Assembly (NCBI GenBank): GCA_013416395.1
Contig: JACCEP010000002.1
Coordinates: forward strand, 735,345 to 799,344
Direction of reading: 5' to 3'
Source: Alcaligenaceae bacterium
Lineage (GTDB): Bacteria > Pseudomonadota > Gammaproteobacteria > Burkholderiales > Burkholderiaceae_B
DNA length: 64,000 nt
Shown: piece after piece, positions 28,840-36,723 of the stretch
Layout of the letters: the number at the start of each line of letters is the position of its first letter
Numbering within the stretch: position 1 is the stretch's first letter
Notes under the pieces: generated by a model
What the model was told of the DNA's origin: nothing
Database searches by the model: none
Seen by the model: the letters and a program-made list of their open reading frames with translations, nothing else
Translations under genes and position numbers: made by a program

Positions 28840-29010
28840 ATGAACAGTGTGCAACTTGACCAGTCGAAAATGCTGGGCTTCAAAATTCTGACTTCCAGCC
28901 GTCCGGAGGGAAAATTGGGTTCCAAAGTTGGAACTAAGCCAGTCGCCCCGAAAATCGGGTCAAAAATGGGTAGCAAGTTGGGCGCAAAGGTCGGCATGAA
29001 GCCGTCTTGA
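28840..29010 (+). CDS. Putative RiPP precursor peptide, K-x-G-x repeat
   Basis: A 56-codon gene with AGGAG (28828-28832) seven bases before ATG 28840. Residues 1-23 look like a leader (MNSVQLDQSKMLGFK..., containing the only Asp and Glu). Residues 24-56 are a putative core with lysines at 25, 29 and 33 and then 38, 42, 46, 50 and 54. Gly, Ser, Thr and Ala lie between them: GSK occurs three times and GAK once. A Pro-Val-Ala-Pro segment (34-37) divides the core in two. There are ten Lys and one Arg against two acids, so it is strongly cationic; it has no Cys, His, Trp or Tyr. The next gene encodes an HExxH peptide-hydroxylase-like protein, which makes this a likely modified-peptide precursor. 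Product structure and activity are unknown. Confidence 0.8.
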   Translation: MNSVQLDQSKMLGFKILTSSRPEGKLGSKVGTKPVAPKIGSKMGSKLGAKVGMKPS

Positions 29011-29037
29011 AGTCATTCAAATCTGCCCAAAATGATG

Positions 29038-29062
29038 AGGCAGCAGAAATGCTGTCTTTTTT
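29038..29062 (+). terminator. Terminator/attenuator between precursor and HExxH gene
   Basis: An eight-pair stem (29038-29045 with 29050-29057, one G-T wobble) closes a GAAA tetraloop and is followed by six T (29057-29062). It stands between the peptide gene and the enzyme gene, with no separate promoter visible after it. Partial readthrough would make far more precursor than enzyme, a common design in peptide-modification clusters. Confidence 0.7.
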
Positions 29063-29077
29063 CTTGGTGCCTCTCCG

Positions 29078-30067
29078 ATGAGCACGCCCGTCCTCGACTA
29101 CCGATTCGCACCTGACGGAGAGCGTTCACGCCTACTGGATCGAAAATCGCACGCCATGCTGGCCGACAGCCTGGAGCATATACAAGCACGAGCTGGTCAA
29201 GTATTTGAGGTCCCCGGTCAACTTTCTTCGCTGATTGCACACATCCGCTCTGGGCATCGGTTTAGCCCAGTATGCTTTGGCCTGTACTACCAACTTGCCT
29301 TGGCACTGATGGATGATAGGCTCGATGATGCCCGCGCTATTGCGGCGCGCATGTCTCAAGTTTCGCCGGCGCGCGTCTCGCTTCAACTCATTGCGCTTGG
29401 TGAGCTTGCTGATGAAGACGTCAAGCTGTATCAGACGCTGATGGATACTGACCCTCAGATGTCCTTCGCCATGCTGACGCCCACGTTGGCGATGACATCG
29501 GTCTTCAGGGAGCGCTATCAGGCGGCATTCGGCCTAATGCAAACTGCCATGCCAACGCTGGCTCATGAGATCTCTGGTCTTATTCGTGAGATATGCATGG
29601 TCAGCGGCGACTCAGACGCCTGCTACCAGTTCGATGGCGGCTCTTCATACATGCTCTGGGGGGGGCTGTTTCTCAACATTGCCTCTCCTGAAACCGACAT
29701 TCAACTTATAGAGCACTTGGCTCACGAAGCCGCCCATAGCCTATTGTTTGGCTATTCCCTGGATGAAGCACTGGTGTTGAACGAAGACACAGAGTTGTTT
29801 GACTCCCCGTTGCGTGTTGACCCACGCCCGATGGATGGCATCTACCATGCAACATTTGTCTCTGCCCGTATGCATTGGGCCATGTCTCAGTTGCTGGCGT
29901 TCGCCTCGCTCTCCGATGCGGAACGCGATCATGCTGAGGAAGCAAAGCGCGCGGACATTGAAAACTTCAAGGCGGGCTACGAAGTGGTCGCCCGCCATGG
30001 GAGCCTCACTGCTACAGGCCGCGCTGTGATGGATGAGGCGCATGGCTACATGAGGGAGTTTTTATAG
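29078..30067 (+). CDS. HExxH-motif protein, probable peptide beta-hydroxylase
   Basis: The 329-residue protein contains HEAAH at residues 216-220 in the context IEHLAHEAAHSLLFG. About 25 residues later comes LFDSPLRVDPRPMDGIYHATFV, with His257 as the likely third metal ligand and an RxDPRP block. This arrangement matches the TIGR04267-type HExxH family tied to peptide modification, for which iron/2-oxoglutarate-dependent beta-hydroxylation of RiPP precursors has been described. The N-terminal ~200 residues are helical with no further motif that I recognise. There is no signal peptide, so it should act in the cytoplasm. It lies 67 bp after the precursor, behind an attenuator. The start ATG 29078 has a poor ribosome-binding site. 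A zinc protease role is less likely given the family context. Confidence 0.8.
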   Translation: MSTPVLDYRFAPDGERSRLLDRKSHAMLADSLEHIQARAGQVFEVPGQLSSLIAHIRSGHRFSPVCFGLYYQLALALMDDRLDDARAIAARMSQVSPARVSLQLIALGELADEDVKLYQTLMDTDPQMSFAMLTPTLAMTSVFRERYQAAFGLMQTAMPTLAHEISGLIREICMVSGDSDACYQFDGGSSYMLWGGLFLNIASPETDIQLIEHLAHEAAHSLLFGYSLDEALVLNEDTELFDSPLRVDPRPMDGIYHATFVSARMHWAMSQLLAFASLSDAERDHAEEAKRADIENFKAGYEVVARHGSLTATGRAVMDEAHGYMREFL

Positions 30068-30273
30068 ACCCCGTTTTTTTTTGATATATCTATTCGCATC
30101 ATCACTTCAAGACGGGTCGTTTTAATGTTCACGCGTGTCGCGAACTGTTGAGTGCTTAGGCGAGTGGCACCGCATTGATCGACAACAGGACGAGCTAATT
30201 GGCACCTGTGTGCGGGTGGATGATTTGATGGCGCGTACTGCTTACGATTTTTTAGTAAAGGCTGAGCTGTGAT
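30068..30273. other. Intergenic region after the HExxH gene
   Basis: About 200 bp. A run of nine T (30074-30082) follows the HExxH stop but has no good stem before it. An open frame from GTG 30136 to the stop at 30272 (about 45 codons) has no ribosome-binding site and I do not call it. No promoter was recognised. Confidence 0.35.
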
Positions 30274-30402
30274 ATGAACCATGCCATTGTCTGCGGTACG
30301 TGCCATGATATCCGTATGCTGCTGCGTCGGTTGCGACTGTTGCTCGCTCACATGCCTGTGCTGGTGAACTTCCCGTCTCTCGGGTATTTTGAGTCAGCAT
30401 GA
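30274..30402 (+). CDS. Possible small protein upstream of the glycosyltransferase
   Basis: A 42-codon frame begins MNHAIVCGTCHDIRMLLRR, contains a CxxC at residues 7-10 and a Leu/Arg-rich helix, and ends in a stop that overlaps the glycosyltransferase start (ATGA). The overlap suggests translational coupling, and that glycosyltransferase has almost no ribosome-binding site of its own. The small frame itself lacks a well-placed Shine-Dalgarno and resembles no family I know. It may be only a leader frame. Confidence 0.35.
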   Translation: MNHAIVCGTCHDIRMLLRRLRLLLAHMPVLVNFPSLGYFESA

Positions 30403-31139
30403 ATCTCGTCAGCGTAATCATGCCAGCTTTCAATACACAGGAAACTATTGCCACTTCTGCCTCCTCCGTCCTGGCACAAAGTCATCGCTCTCTCGAACTG
30501 TTGATCATTGATGACGGTTCGACGGACTCAACCGTTAGCATCAGCCAGCACTTGTCCAGGCAGGACGAGCGGGTCCGTGTGATTCGGCAAGAGAAAAACG
30601 GCGGCGTGGCGATGGCGCGCAACCGAGGTATCGAGCAAGCAAGGGGTAGATATATAGCGTTTCTGGATGCAGATGATCTGTGGATGCCCGACAAACTAGA
30701 ACGTCAGTTAGCCATGATGCACCAGCATAATGCATTGGCCTGTATGTCTGCATATTATCGATTTCGCGTACAGGGACATTGGCTGGCTGTGACACGACCG
30801 CCTGCTCGCATCACGTATGAGGGGTTGCTAAAGGGCAACGTCGTGGGGAACCTGACTGGTATCTATAATTGTGAGGTGTTGGACAAGGTCTTTCAACGAG
30901 ACGTTTTGCATGAAGATTATCTGATGTGGCTGGAGATTGCACATATGGCAGGGGAAATACTCGCCGTCTGCGTGCCTCTGGCGGCCTATCGAGTCGGGCA
31001 AATATCCTTATCCTCAGACAAGATCAGGTCTGTCAAGGGAACTTGGGATATTTACCATAAGCACCTGAGTTTGTCGGCCGCTCACAGTGCATACTTGATG
31101 TCGCATTATGTTGTGAAGGCTATTTACAAACGTCTCTGA
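30399..31139 (+). CDS. Family 2 glycosyltransferase
   Basis: The 246-residue protein has a GT-A fold with the nucleotide-sugar motifs LLIIDDGSTDST (about 32-43) and IAFLDADDLWMPDKLERQ (about 89-106). The latter contains the metal-binding DxD; HEDYLMWL near residue 168 is probably the base region. It resembles TuaG/WcaA-like transferases that add a sugar to a lipid-linked or other acceptor. There are no membrane segments. It is followed by a small gene, an exporter and ugd, so UDP-glucuronic acid is a plausible donor, but donor and acceptor are not determined. Confidence 0.85.
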   Translation: MNLVSVIMPAFNTQETIATSASSVLAQSHRSLELLIIDDGSTDSTVSISQHLSRQDERVRVIRQEKNGGVAMARNRGIEQARGRYIAFLDADDLWMPDKLERQLAMMHQHNALACMSAYYRFRVQGHWLAVTRPPARITYEGLLKGNVVGNLTGIYNCEVLDKVFQRDVLHEDYLMWLEIAHMAGEILAVCVPLAAYRVGQISLSSDKIRSVKGTWDIYHKHLSLSAAHSAYLMSHYVVKAIYKRL

Positions 31140-31152
31140 TATTTCTGGCCTC

Positions 31153-31488
31153 ATGGCTATAACCAGCTCACAACGCCGCCATTTACAGCCGCGGCGATTT
31201 TTCTGCAAAATCATGAAACCATCGTTTCCTAGCCTAGCGCGATTTTCCTGGAAAGCCTTGTTCAAGGCAGGGCCGCTACCGATCGTCGATGCGGCATGCC
31301 GTGTTGTGCACGTCTTAAACATCATCAGAATGGCGCTTGCTGGCTGTGGCGCATCTCTGCGCTGGCGCGTCCGGAAATCCGCCATGTCCGAACCTTTATA
31401 CGAAAAACATCTCCTGAAAATCAAGTTGCAAAAATATCAGGTGCTCAGATATGAAGTTAATCAACAGCGGCGCGAGGTCAGCCCGTGA
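31153..31488 (+). CDS. Unknown small protein coupled to the exporter gene
   Basis: A 111-codon frame whose stop overlaps the exporter's GTG start (GTGA), as in real coupled genes. The product is basic, with a moderately hydrophobic central stretch (VDAACRVVHVLNIIRMALAG) and a charged C-terminal helix. I do not recognise the family. The N-terminal part may start later, at the in-frame ATG 31213. The region could also be a degraded 3' end of a longer gene. Confidence 0.5.
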   Translation: MAITSSQRRHLQPRRFFCKIMKPSFPSLARFSWKALFKAGPLPIVDAACRVVHVLNIIRMALAGCGASLRWRVRKSAMSEPLYEKHLLKIKLQKYQVLRYEVNQQRREVSP

Positions 31489-33251
31489 CCCTGACGCAGC
31501 TGGCGCGCGGATTTTGGGCGCACTTGAGCCCCAGACGTAAGCGGCAGGTGGGCTTGCTGCTGGTCTTGATGGTGCTGGCGTCCTTTGCTGAGGTTCTGAG
31601 TCTGGGCGCTGTGCTGCCCTTTCTAGGTGTGTTGACCCAGCCAGAACGAGTTTTTGAGCACCCGGCCATTCAACCCATGTTGCAATGGCTGAACATCTCC
31701 AGCCCGCAAGAGTTGTTGCTTCCAATCACCGTGGTCTTCGTTGCTGCAGTGTTGTTGGCGGGCAGCATGCGCCTGCTGCTGCTTTATGTCAGCACAAAAC
31801 TATCGTTTGCGGTCGGGGCTGACTTTAGCCACCAGATTTACCGTCGCACACTGTACCAGCCTTATGCCGTACATGTCTCGCGCAACAGTAGCGAGATCAT
31901 CAGTGGCGTAACGAGCAAAGTGCGTGACGTAATTTTTAATTTCTTGAGCCCCATTCTGACGCTGTTTAGCAGCATCATCATTCTGGTGGCAATATTGACG
32001 GCCTTGCTTCTGGTCGACCCCTGGATGTCGCTATTCGCACTGGGCGGATTTGGTTTGATCTATGGCGTGATCATCCTGGTCACTCGCAAACGGCTGGCAA
32101 GTTATAGCCGCCGGGCTGCAGTTGAAGCCGTACAGGTCGTCAAAATACTACAAGAAGGCTTGGGCGGCATCCGCGATGTATTGATTAATGGTGCGCAGGA
32201 TGCCTATTGTGATCTGTATCGTCAGGCTGATGTGCCGCTGCGCCGCGCCCAGGCAGGCACCGTTATTATCAGCGGTTCGCCCCGCTTTGCGGTCGAGGCC
32301 TTGGGCATGGCTTTCATTGCCATATTGGCCTATGCCATGGCTGGTCAGGATCGCGGATTGGGCAATGCAATTACCCTGCTTGGCGTCTTGACGCTTGGCG
32401 CCCAGCGTCTGCTGCCTGTGCTGCAGCTGGCTTATCAATCTATCGTCCAGCTGCGCAGCCATCACCATACCCTGCGGGATGCCTTGGTTCTGCTGAGCCA
32501 GCCCATTGACCAGGCTGTTCATGGGCAGGAGGCTGCCAATCCTCTGCCATTTCGTCGTGAACTCAGCCTGCGACATTTGGGTTTCCGGTACGCTGCTTCG
32601 GCTCCGCTAGTGTTGAAGGATATAAATTTGAGCATCCCGCGTGGAAGTCGCACGGGTTTCATCGGTACCACGGGCAGTGGTAAAAGCACGCTGCTAGACA
32701 TCATCATGGGCTTGCTGACCGCCACTGAGGGCGGTGTCTGGATCGACGACGTCCAGTTGACCTCGGCGACCAAGCGCGCCTGGCAGAGTCATATTGCGCA
32801 CGTGCCGCAATCTATCTATCTCTCGGATGCCAGCATTGCAGAAAACATTGCCTTTGGCCAAACTTCAGAGCAAATCGATCATGGGCGTGTGCGTGAGGCA
32901 GCTCAACAGGCCCAGATTGCGGCTGCCATTGACGCGATGCCGCGTGGCTACGCGACCCAGGTAGGTGAGCGAGGCGTGCGGCTGTCCGGTGGACAGCGCC
33001 AGCGCATCGGTATTGCGCGTGCGTTGTATCGACAGGCAGAAGTCATCATCTTTGATGAGGCCACTAGCGCTCTGGACAGCGACACAGAGCGTGCCGTGAT
33101 GGATGCCATCGATGGCTTGAACAGGGACCTGACTATACTGATTATTGCGCATCGTCTGTCAACCTTGAGGCGATGTAATCAAGTTGTGGAGATCAAGAAT
33201 GGATGTATCTTGCGATCAGGCCGTTACGACGAGATGGTGGTGCGTGCATAA
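31485..33251 (+). CDS. ABC exporter, fused membrane and ATPase domains (PglK/MsbA type)
   Basis: A 588-residue half-transporter. A six-helix membrane domain spans about residues 15-330 (N-terminal RRKRQVGLLLVLMVLASFAEVLSLG). The ATPase domain has Walker A GTTGSGKST near 395, signature LSGGQRQRIGIARAL near 500 and Walker B VIIFDEATSALDSD. It lacks an N-terminal C39 peptidase domain, so it would not itself cleave a double-glycine leader. The N-terminal pattern matches PglK-like flippases and exporters found beside glycosyltransferases. Candidate substrates are the modified peptide or a glycolipid. It starts at GTG 31485, coupled to the preceding small gene. Confidence 0.88.
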   Translation: MTLTQLARGFWAHLSPRRKRQVGLLLVLMVLASFAEVLSLGAVLPFLGVLTQPERVFEHPAIQPMLQWLNISSPQELLLPITVVFVAAVLLAGSMRLLLLYVSTKLSFAVGADFSHQIYRRTLYQPYAVHVSRNSSEIISGVTSKVRDVIFNFLSPILTLFSSIIILVAILTALLLVDPWMSLFALGGFGLIYGVIILVTRKRLASYSRRAAVEAVQVVKILQEGLGGIRDVLINGAQDAYCDLYRQADVPLRRAQAGTVIISGSPRFAVEALGMAFIAILAYAMAGQDRGLGNAITLLGVLTLGAQRLLPVLQLAYQSIVQLRSHHHTLRDALVLLSQPIDQAVHGQEAANPLPFRRELSLRHLGFRYAASAPLVLKDINLSIPRGSRTGFIGTTGSGKSTLLDIIMGLLTATEGGVWIDDVQLTSATKRAWQSHIAHVPQSIYLSDASIAENIAFGQTSEQIDHGRVREAAQQAQIAAAIDAMPRGYATQVGERGVRLSGGQRQRIGIARALYRQAEVIIFDEATSALDSDTERAVMDAIDGLNRDLTILIIAHRLSTLRRCNQVVEIKNGCILRSGRYDEMVVRA

Positions 33252-33317
33252 AAATCACGGCAAAGAACGCACGGTGCTTCGGATGCGTGGCACTCAGCGG
33301 TACCGAGATCCAAGTTC

Positions 33318-34487
33318 ATGAAAATTACCATTGTCGGTTCAGGTTACGTGGGTCTGTCCAACGCAATTTTGCTGGCTCAGCATAATGAAGTTGTCGTGCT
33401 GGATATCATTCCAGAGTTGGTCGCACTAGTGAACCAGAAAAAAACCCATATTCAAGACGCTGATATTTGCGATTATCTTGCACACCAGCCACTAAATCTT
33501 CGAGCCACACTGAGCAAACATGATGCGTATACGGGTGCTGACTACATCGTTATAGCCACCCCGACGGAATACGATGCGCAAACCAACCACTTTGATACCC
33601 GATCTATTGAAGGCGTTATCAAAGATATCGTCGAGATCAACCCCAGAGCCGTGATAATCATCAAGTCAACAGTGCCGGTGGGTTACACCGCCGGTGCCCG
33701 GCGTGTGGCAGGAACAGATAACGTGATTTTCGTACCGGAGTTCCTGCGTGAAGGCAAAGCGCTGCATGATAATCTGTATCCGAGTCGCATCGTCATTGGA
33801 GAGATATCAGCCCGAGCGAAAGACTTCGCGCGGTTGCTGCAGCAGGGAGCCATTAAGCAAAGCGTCCCCACTTTGTTCACCAATAATACTGAAGCTGAGG
33901 CCATCAAGCTTTTTTCCAACACTTACCTGGCGATGCGCGTGGCATACTTTAACGAGTTGGACAGCTTTGCGGCCACACATGGTCTTGATGCGCGACAGAT
34001 CATTGAAGGCGTATGTGACGATCCGCGTATAGGCCACCATTACAACAACCCTAGTTTCGGCTATGGCGGTTATTGTCTTCCCAAAGATACCAAACAACTT
34101 CTGGCAAATTGCGAAAACGTGCCACAGAATCTGATCCGCGCAGTCGTCGAAGCCAATGCTACCCGTAAGGATTTTGTCGCTGAAGACATCATGCGCCGCA
34201 ATCCGAGCACCGTGGGCATCTACCGGCTTCTTATGAAGGCTGGATCTGATAATTACCGTTCGTCTGCAGTCCAGGGCATCATGAAACGTCTCACGGCAAA
34301 AGGTGTGAAGATAATCATCTTTGAGCCCTTGCTGCAGGAAGATCAGTTTCATCATTCACGAGTGGAGAGGGACCTTGAGGTTTTCAAGCGAGAGGCCGAT
34401 CTTATCCTCGTGAACCGAAGAATGGCGGCACTGGCTGATGTACAAAATAAAATTTATACGCGAGACCTATTTGGCGGCGATTACTGA
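33318..34487 (+). CDS. ugd: UDP-glucose 6-dehydrogenase
   Basis: Ugd oxidises UDP-glucose to UDP-glucuronic acid with two NAD+. The 389-residue protein is very close to the enterobacterial Ugd type. It begins [20 protein letters not shown] (NAD-binding GxGYVG at 7-12), has [12 protein letters not shown] and [20 protein letters not shown], and has the catalytic cysteine (Cys253) in [15 protein letters not shown]. Close similarity to gamma-proteobacterial Ugd in a betaproteobacterial genome, together with the surrounding accessory genes, suggests horizontal transfer. It would supply UDP-glucuronate to the neighbouring glycosyltransferases. Confidence 0.96.
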   Translation: MKITIVGSGYVGLSNAILLAQHNEVVVLDIIPELVALVNQKKTHIQDADICDYLAHQPLNLRATLSKHDAYTGADYIVIATPTEYDAQTNHFDTRSIEGVIKDIVEINPRAVIIIKSTVPVGYTAGARRVAGTDNVIFVPEFLREGKALHDNLYPSRIVIGEISARAKDFARLLQQGAIKQSVPTLFTNNTEAEAIKLFSNTYLAMRVAYFNELDSFAATHGLDARQIIEGVCDDPRIGHHYNNPSFGYGGYCLPKDTKQLLANCENVPQNLIRAVVEANATRKDFVAEDIMRRNPSTVGIYRLLMKAGSDNYRSSAVQGIMKRLTAKGVKIIIFEPLLQEDQFHHSRVERDLEVFKREADLILVNRRMAALADVQNKIYTRDLFGGDY

Positions 34488-34529
34488 AAGTTGTGCTTTC
34501 AGCCTACCCAGACTTTTAATATCTGATCG

Positions 34530-35474
34530 ATGCGATACTCATTAATTATCCCCCACTACAATGACGTCTCACGACTTCAGCGCCTACTGGACACCGTACC
34601 AGTCAACAGAGCAGATATTGAAGTCATAGTCGTTGACGACTGTAGTCCTGACCATGTATCTGTCAAGCTGATTAAAGATCAGTGGCCGACCGTATGTTGG
34701 ATGTCAACACCCAAAAATAGTGGTGCGGGGGCTGCGCGCAATATCGGGCTGGCAGAAGCAAATGGCCAATATCTAATATTTGCCGACTCTGACGATCAGT
34801 TTTTGCCAGACGCATTCGGTATATTCGATGAACACATTACTCCAGAATTTGAACTGGTGTATTTTCTTGCAGAGGCAAAGCAAGAAGCTGATGATTCGCG
34901 ATCGCTAAGAGCCGACAGGATGAATGAGCTTTGTAGTACTTACCTAAATGCTCCTTCGGAGGCTACGCTTAAGCTTTTGAATCTTAAGCATGTAGTCCCG
35001 TGGGCTAAAGTCTATTCGCGCCAATTTATAAAGGATATCGCTATTAGTTTTGAGGAAGTAAGGTTCAGTAATGATGTTGCATTTAATGTGTTGTCAGCAA
35101 TACAGACAAAAAAGCTGCGAGTCGTGCCGAAGCCAGTGTATGTTTGCTTTCGGCGGCCTGACAGCTTAACCGGAGATCCAACGCCAGAGGCTTTTTTGGA
35201 ACGTGTAGGCGTTCAGATTCGGTTAGCATCGGCACTTAAAATGCTTGGCGTAGAAAGCCAGTATCTCCCGTCGGGAACTGGGCTACTTATGAAGGCGACA
35301 TTTGGATATGGCTTAATTACGGCATATAAAACAGGGAGACTTATTCAAGGCTCCGATCTAAAGCCTATCAATCCTCTTGATATCTTTAAGATATCGTTAT
35401 GGATGAATTTTTTTCGACTGCTTTTAACCGAAAACAAAGAGAAGAAGAAAGCCTCCAGAAACTCTCTGAGCTAG
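34530..35474 (+). CDS. Family 2 glycosyltransferase, AT-rich
   Basis: The 314-residue protein opens MRYSLIIPHYNDVSRLQRLL and has IEVIVVDDCSPD and YLIFADSDDQFLPD as the nucleotide and metal-binding motifs of GT2 enzymes. VVPWAKVYSRQFIK and FSNDVAFNVL follow in the acceptor half, similar to capsule-type transferases. Base composition is clearly lower in G+C than the neighbouring core genes, and the ribosome-binding site is poor; both point to foreign origin. It is the last plus-strand gene of the accessory region and converges with the ATP-grasp gene. Confidence 0.85.
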   Translation: MRYSLIIPHYNDVSRLQRLLDTVPVNRADIEVIVVDDCSPDHVSVKLIKDQWPTVCWMSTPKNSGAGAARNIGLAEANGQYLIFADSDDQFLPDAFGIFDEHITPEFELVYFLAEAKQEADDSRSLRADRMNELCSTYLNAPSEATLKLLNLKHVVPWAKVYSRQFIKDIAISFEEVRFSNDVAFNVLSAIQTKKLRVVPKPVYVCFRRPDSLTGDPTPEAFLERVGVQIRLASALKMLGVESQYLPSGTGLLMKATFGYGLITAYKTGRLIQGSDLKPINPLDIFKISLWMNFFRLLLTENKEKKKASRNSLS

Positions 35475-35549
35475 CCCCGTCTTCTAAAAAACGAATTTCT
35501 CTGCAGCTATTGAAAAAAGGGCCTCCCTTAGGCCACCATCGTTGGCTAG

Positions 35550-36506
35550 TCAGATCACCCACCGGGAGCGAAGCATGAACCAATCGGCTTTACGCTGTCT
35601 TGCCAGCAATTCATCTGTGACGAGAACAGGTTTTCCTGCCTTTGCGTCAATTTGTTGAAACGCTTCGACCATAAGCCGTTCACTTATTTGAGCTGCTTTC
35701 AGTCGCAGCGGACTGGAATGCTCCAGTAATCGTCCGATCGTGGGATTCGAATTAATTTCATAAACTTGGGTGGCACCGTCCACGATCGTATAGTCGACAC
35801 GACCATACTCCAAATGCGCTTGCTCGAAAGCCTGGTGCAGCACTGAATCGTCCAGATCACACTTCATATCGTCCAGCTCTTCTTGGTAGAAGGCCTCTTC
35901 GGTTATGTCCGATTTTCCATACTTTGCGGCCCAACTTGAGTCGTGAACAGACAAGGTTCGCACCAGCCGGTCACCAATTCGAAAGGCTGCAAGCTTGCAG
36001 AAAAAGTCCGGGCGCAGCGGCTGGGCACAGTACTCGACAATCATCAGGTTGCAGACAGGCAACCCCTGGGTGATAGCGCGACTCACCTCTCGCTGAAGAT
36101 CGGAGAGATTGAAGATTAATTCCGTGAGTGGTCCTCGATGCGCCGCTTCAGTGCGCAGGAAAACCGGCCAGCGGTCGACGGCATCCAGTTCGTCCAGGCG
36201 CCAGACGCCAAACCGGTTAAGGCCCGCCGCATGCAATCGTCTAAGTAGTGGGAATCGGTGTACGGCCAACGCAGGGTCATTGAGAACCCGCATCCCTTGT
36301 TGCTGCAGCGCTCGGAACACGTGTGCAGCCAATTCGAGTTCCCAAGAGCTCAAACGGTCGAAGTCTGTGAAAACCCAGGTCGCCGTTGGTAAACGCTTTG
36401 CCCGAAATAACTGGTCGTATGACCAAATGCGGTGGGAAGGCATCCCGGATATGTCGCGGAGCTTGCGTAAGGTCTTCTGGCGCCAAGTAATCACGAAGCA
36501 GATCAT
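35550..36506 (-). CDS. ATP-grasp-like protein
   Basis: The 318-residue protein has the C-terminal ATP-grasp signature GRVDYTIVDGATQVYEINSNP, with Asp238, Glu250, Asn252 and Asn254 in the usual metal/ATP positions. A plausible central ATP-grasp lobe lies around residues 110-200 (FLRTEAAHRGPLT, CKLAAFRIGD). ATP-grasp enzymes make amide, ester or thioester bonds through an acyl phosphate. Members with this small architecture occur beside polysaccharide and peptide-modification genes, but I cannot name a substrate. It faces the glycosyltransferase gene tail-to-tail; membership in the peptide cluster is uncertain. Confidence 0.7.
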   Translation of the reverse strand: MICFVITWRQKTLRKLRDISGMPSHRIWSYDQLFRAKRLPTATWVFTDFDRLSSWELELAAHVFRALQQQGMRVLNDPALAVHRFPLLRRLHAAGLNRFGVWRLDELDAVDRWPVFLRTEAAHRGPLTELIFNLSDLQREVSRAITQGLPVCNLMIVEYCAQPLRPDFFCKLAAFRIGDRLVRTLSVHDSSWAAKYGKSDITEEAFYQEELDDMKCDLDDSVLHQAFEQAHLEYGRVDYTIVDGATQVYEINSNPTIGRLLEHSSPLRLKAAQISERLMVEAFQQIDAKAGKPVLVTDELLARQRKADWFMLRSRWVI

Positions 36507-36723
36507 CTATCCAACCTCAATACGGTCTTTAGGTAATACTCTCAGTTTTCAGCAGATAGGGTTTGCTGAACTTGCCAAGGGAAGATTGGGTGCTGCAATG
36601 ATTATGATGGCCAACTGCTTTGTTTTTGCATGCACATGGAAGCGCGAAGCCATCCAGAAAATAAATAATCAAGGGTGGGGCGGGTAATACGTCCTCGCCG
36701 CCTCGCCCTGGCTGCATCGAGTC

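Noticed and set aside
30136..30272. About 45-codon GTG-started frame after the HExxH gene
   Set aside because: No ribosome-binding site and no recognisable composition; treated as chance.
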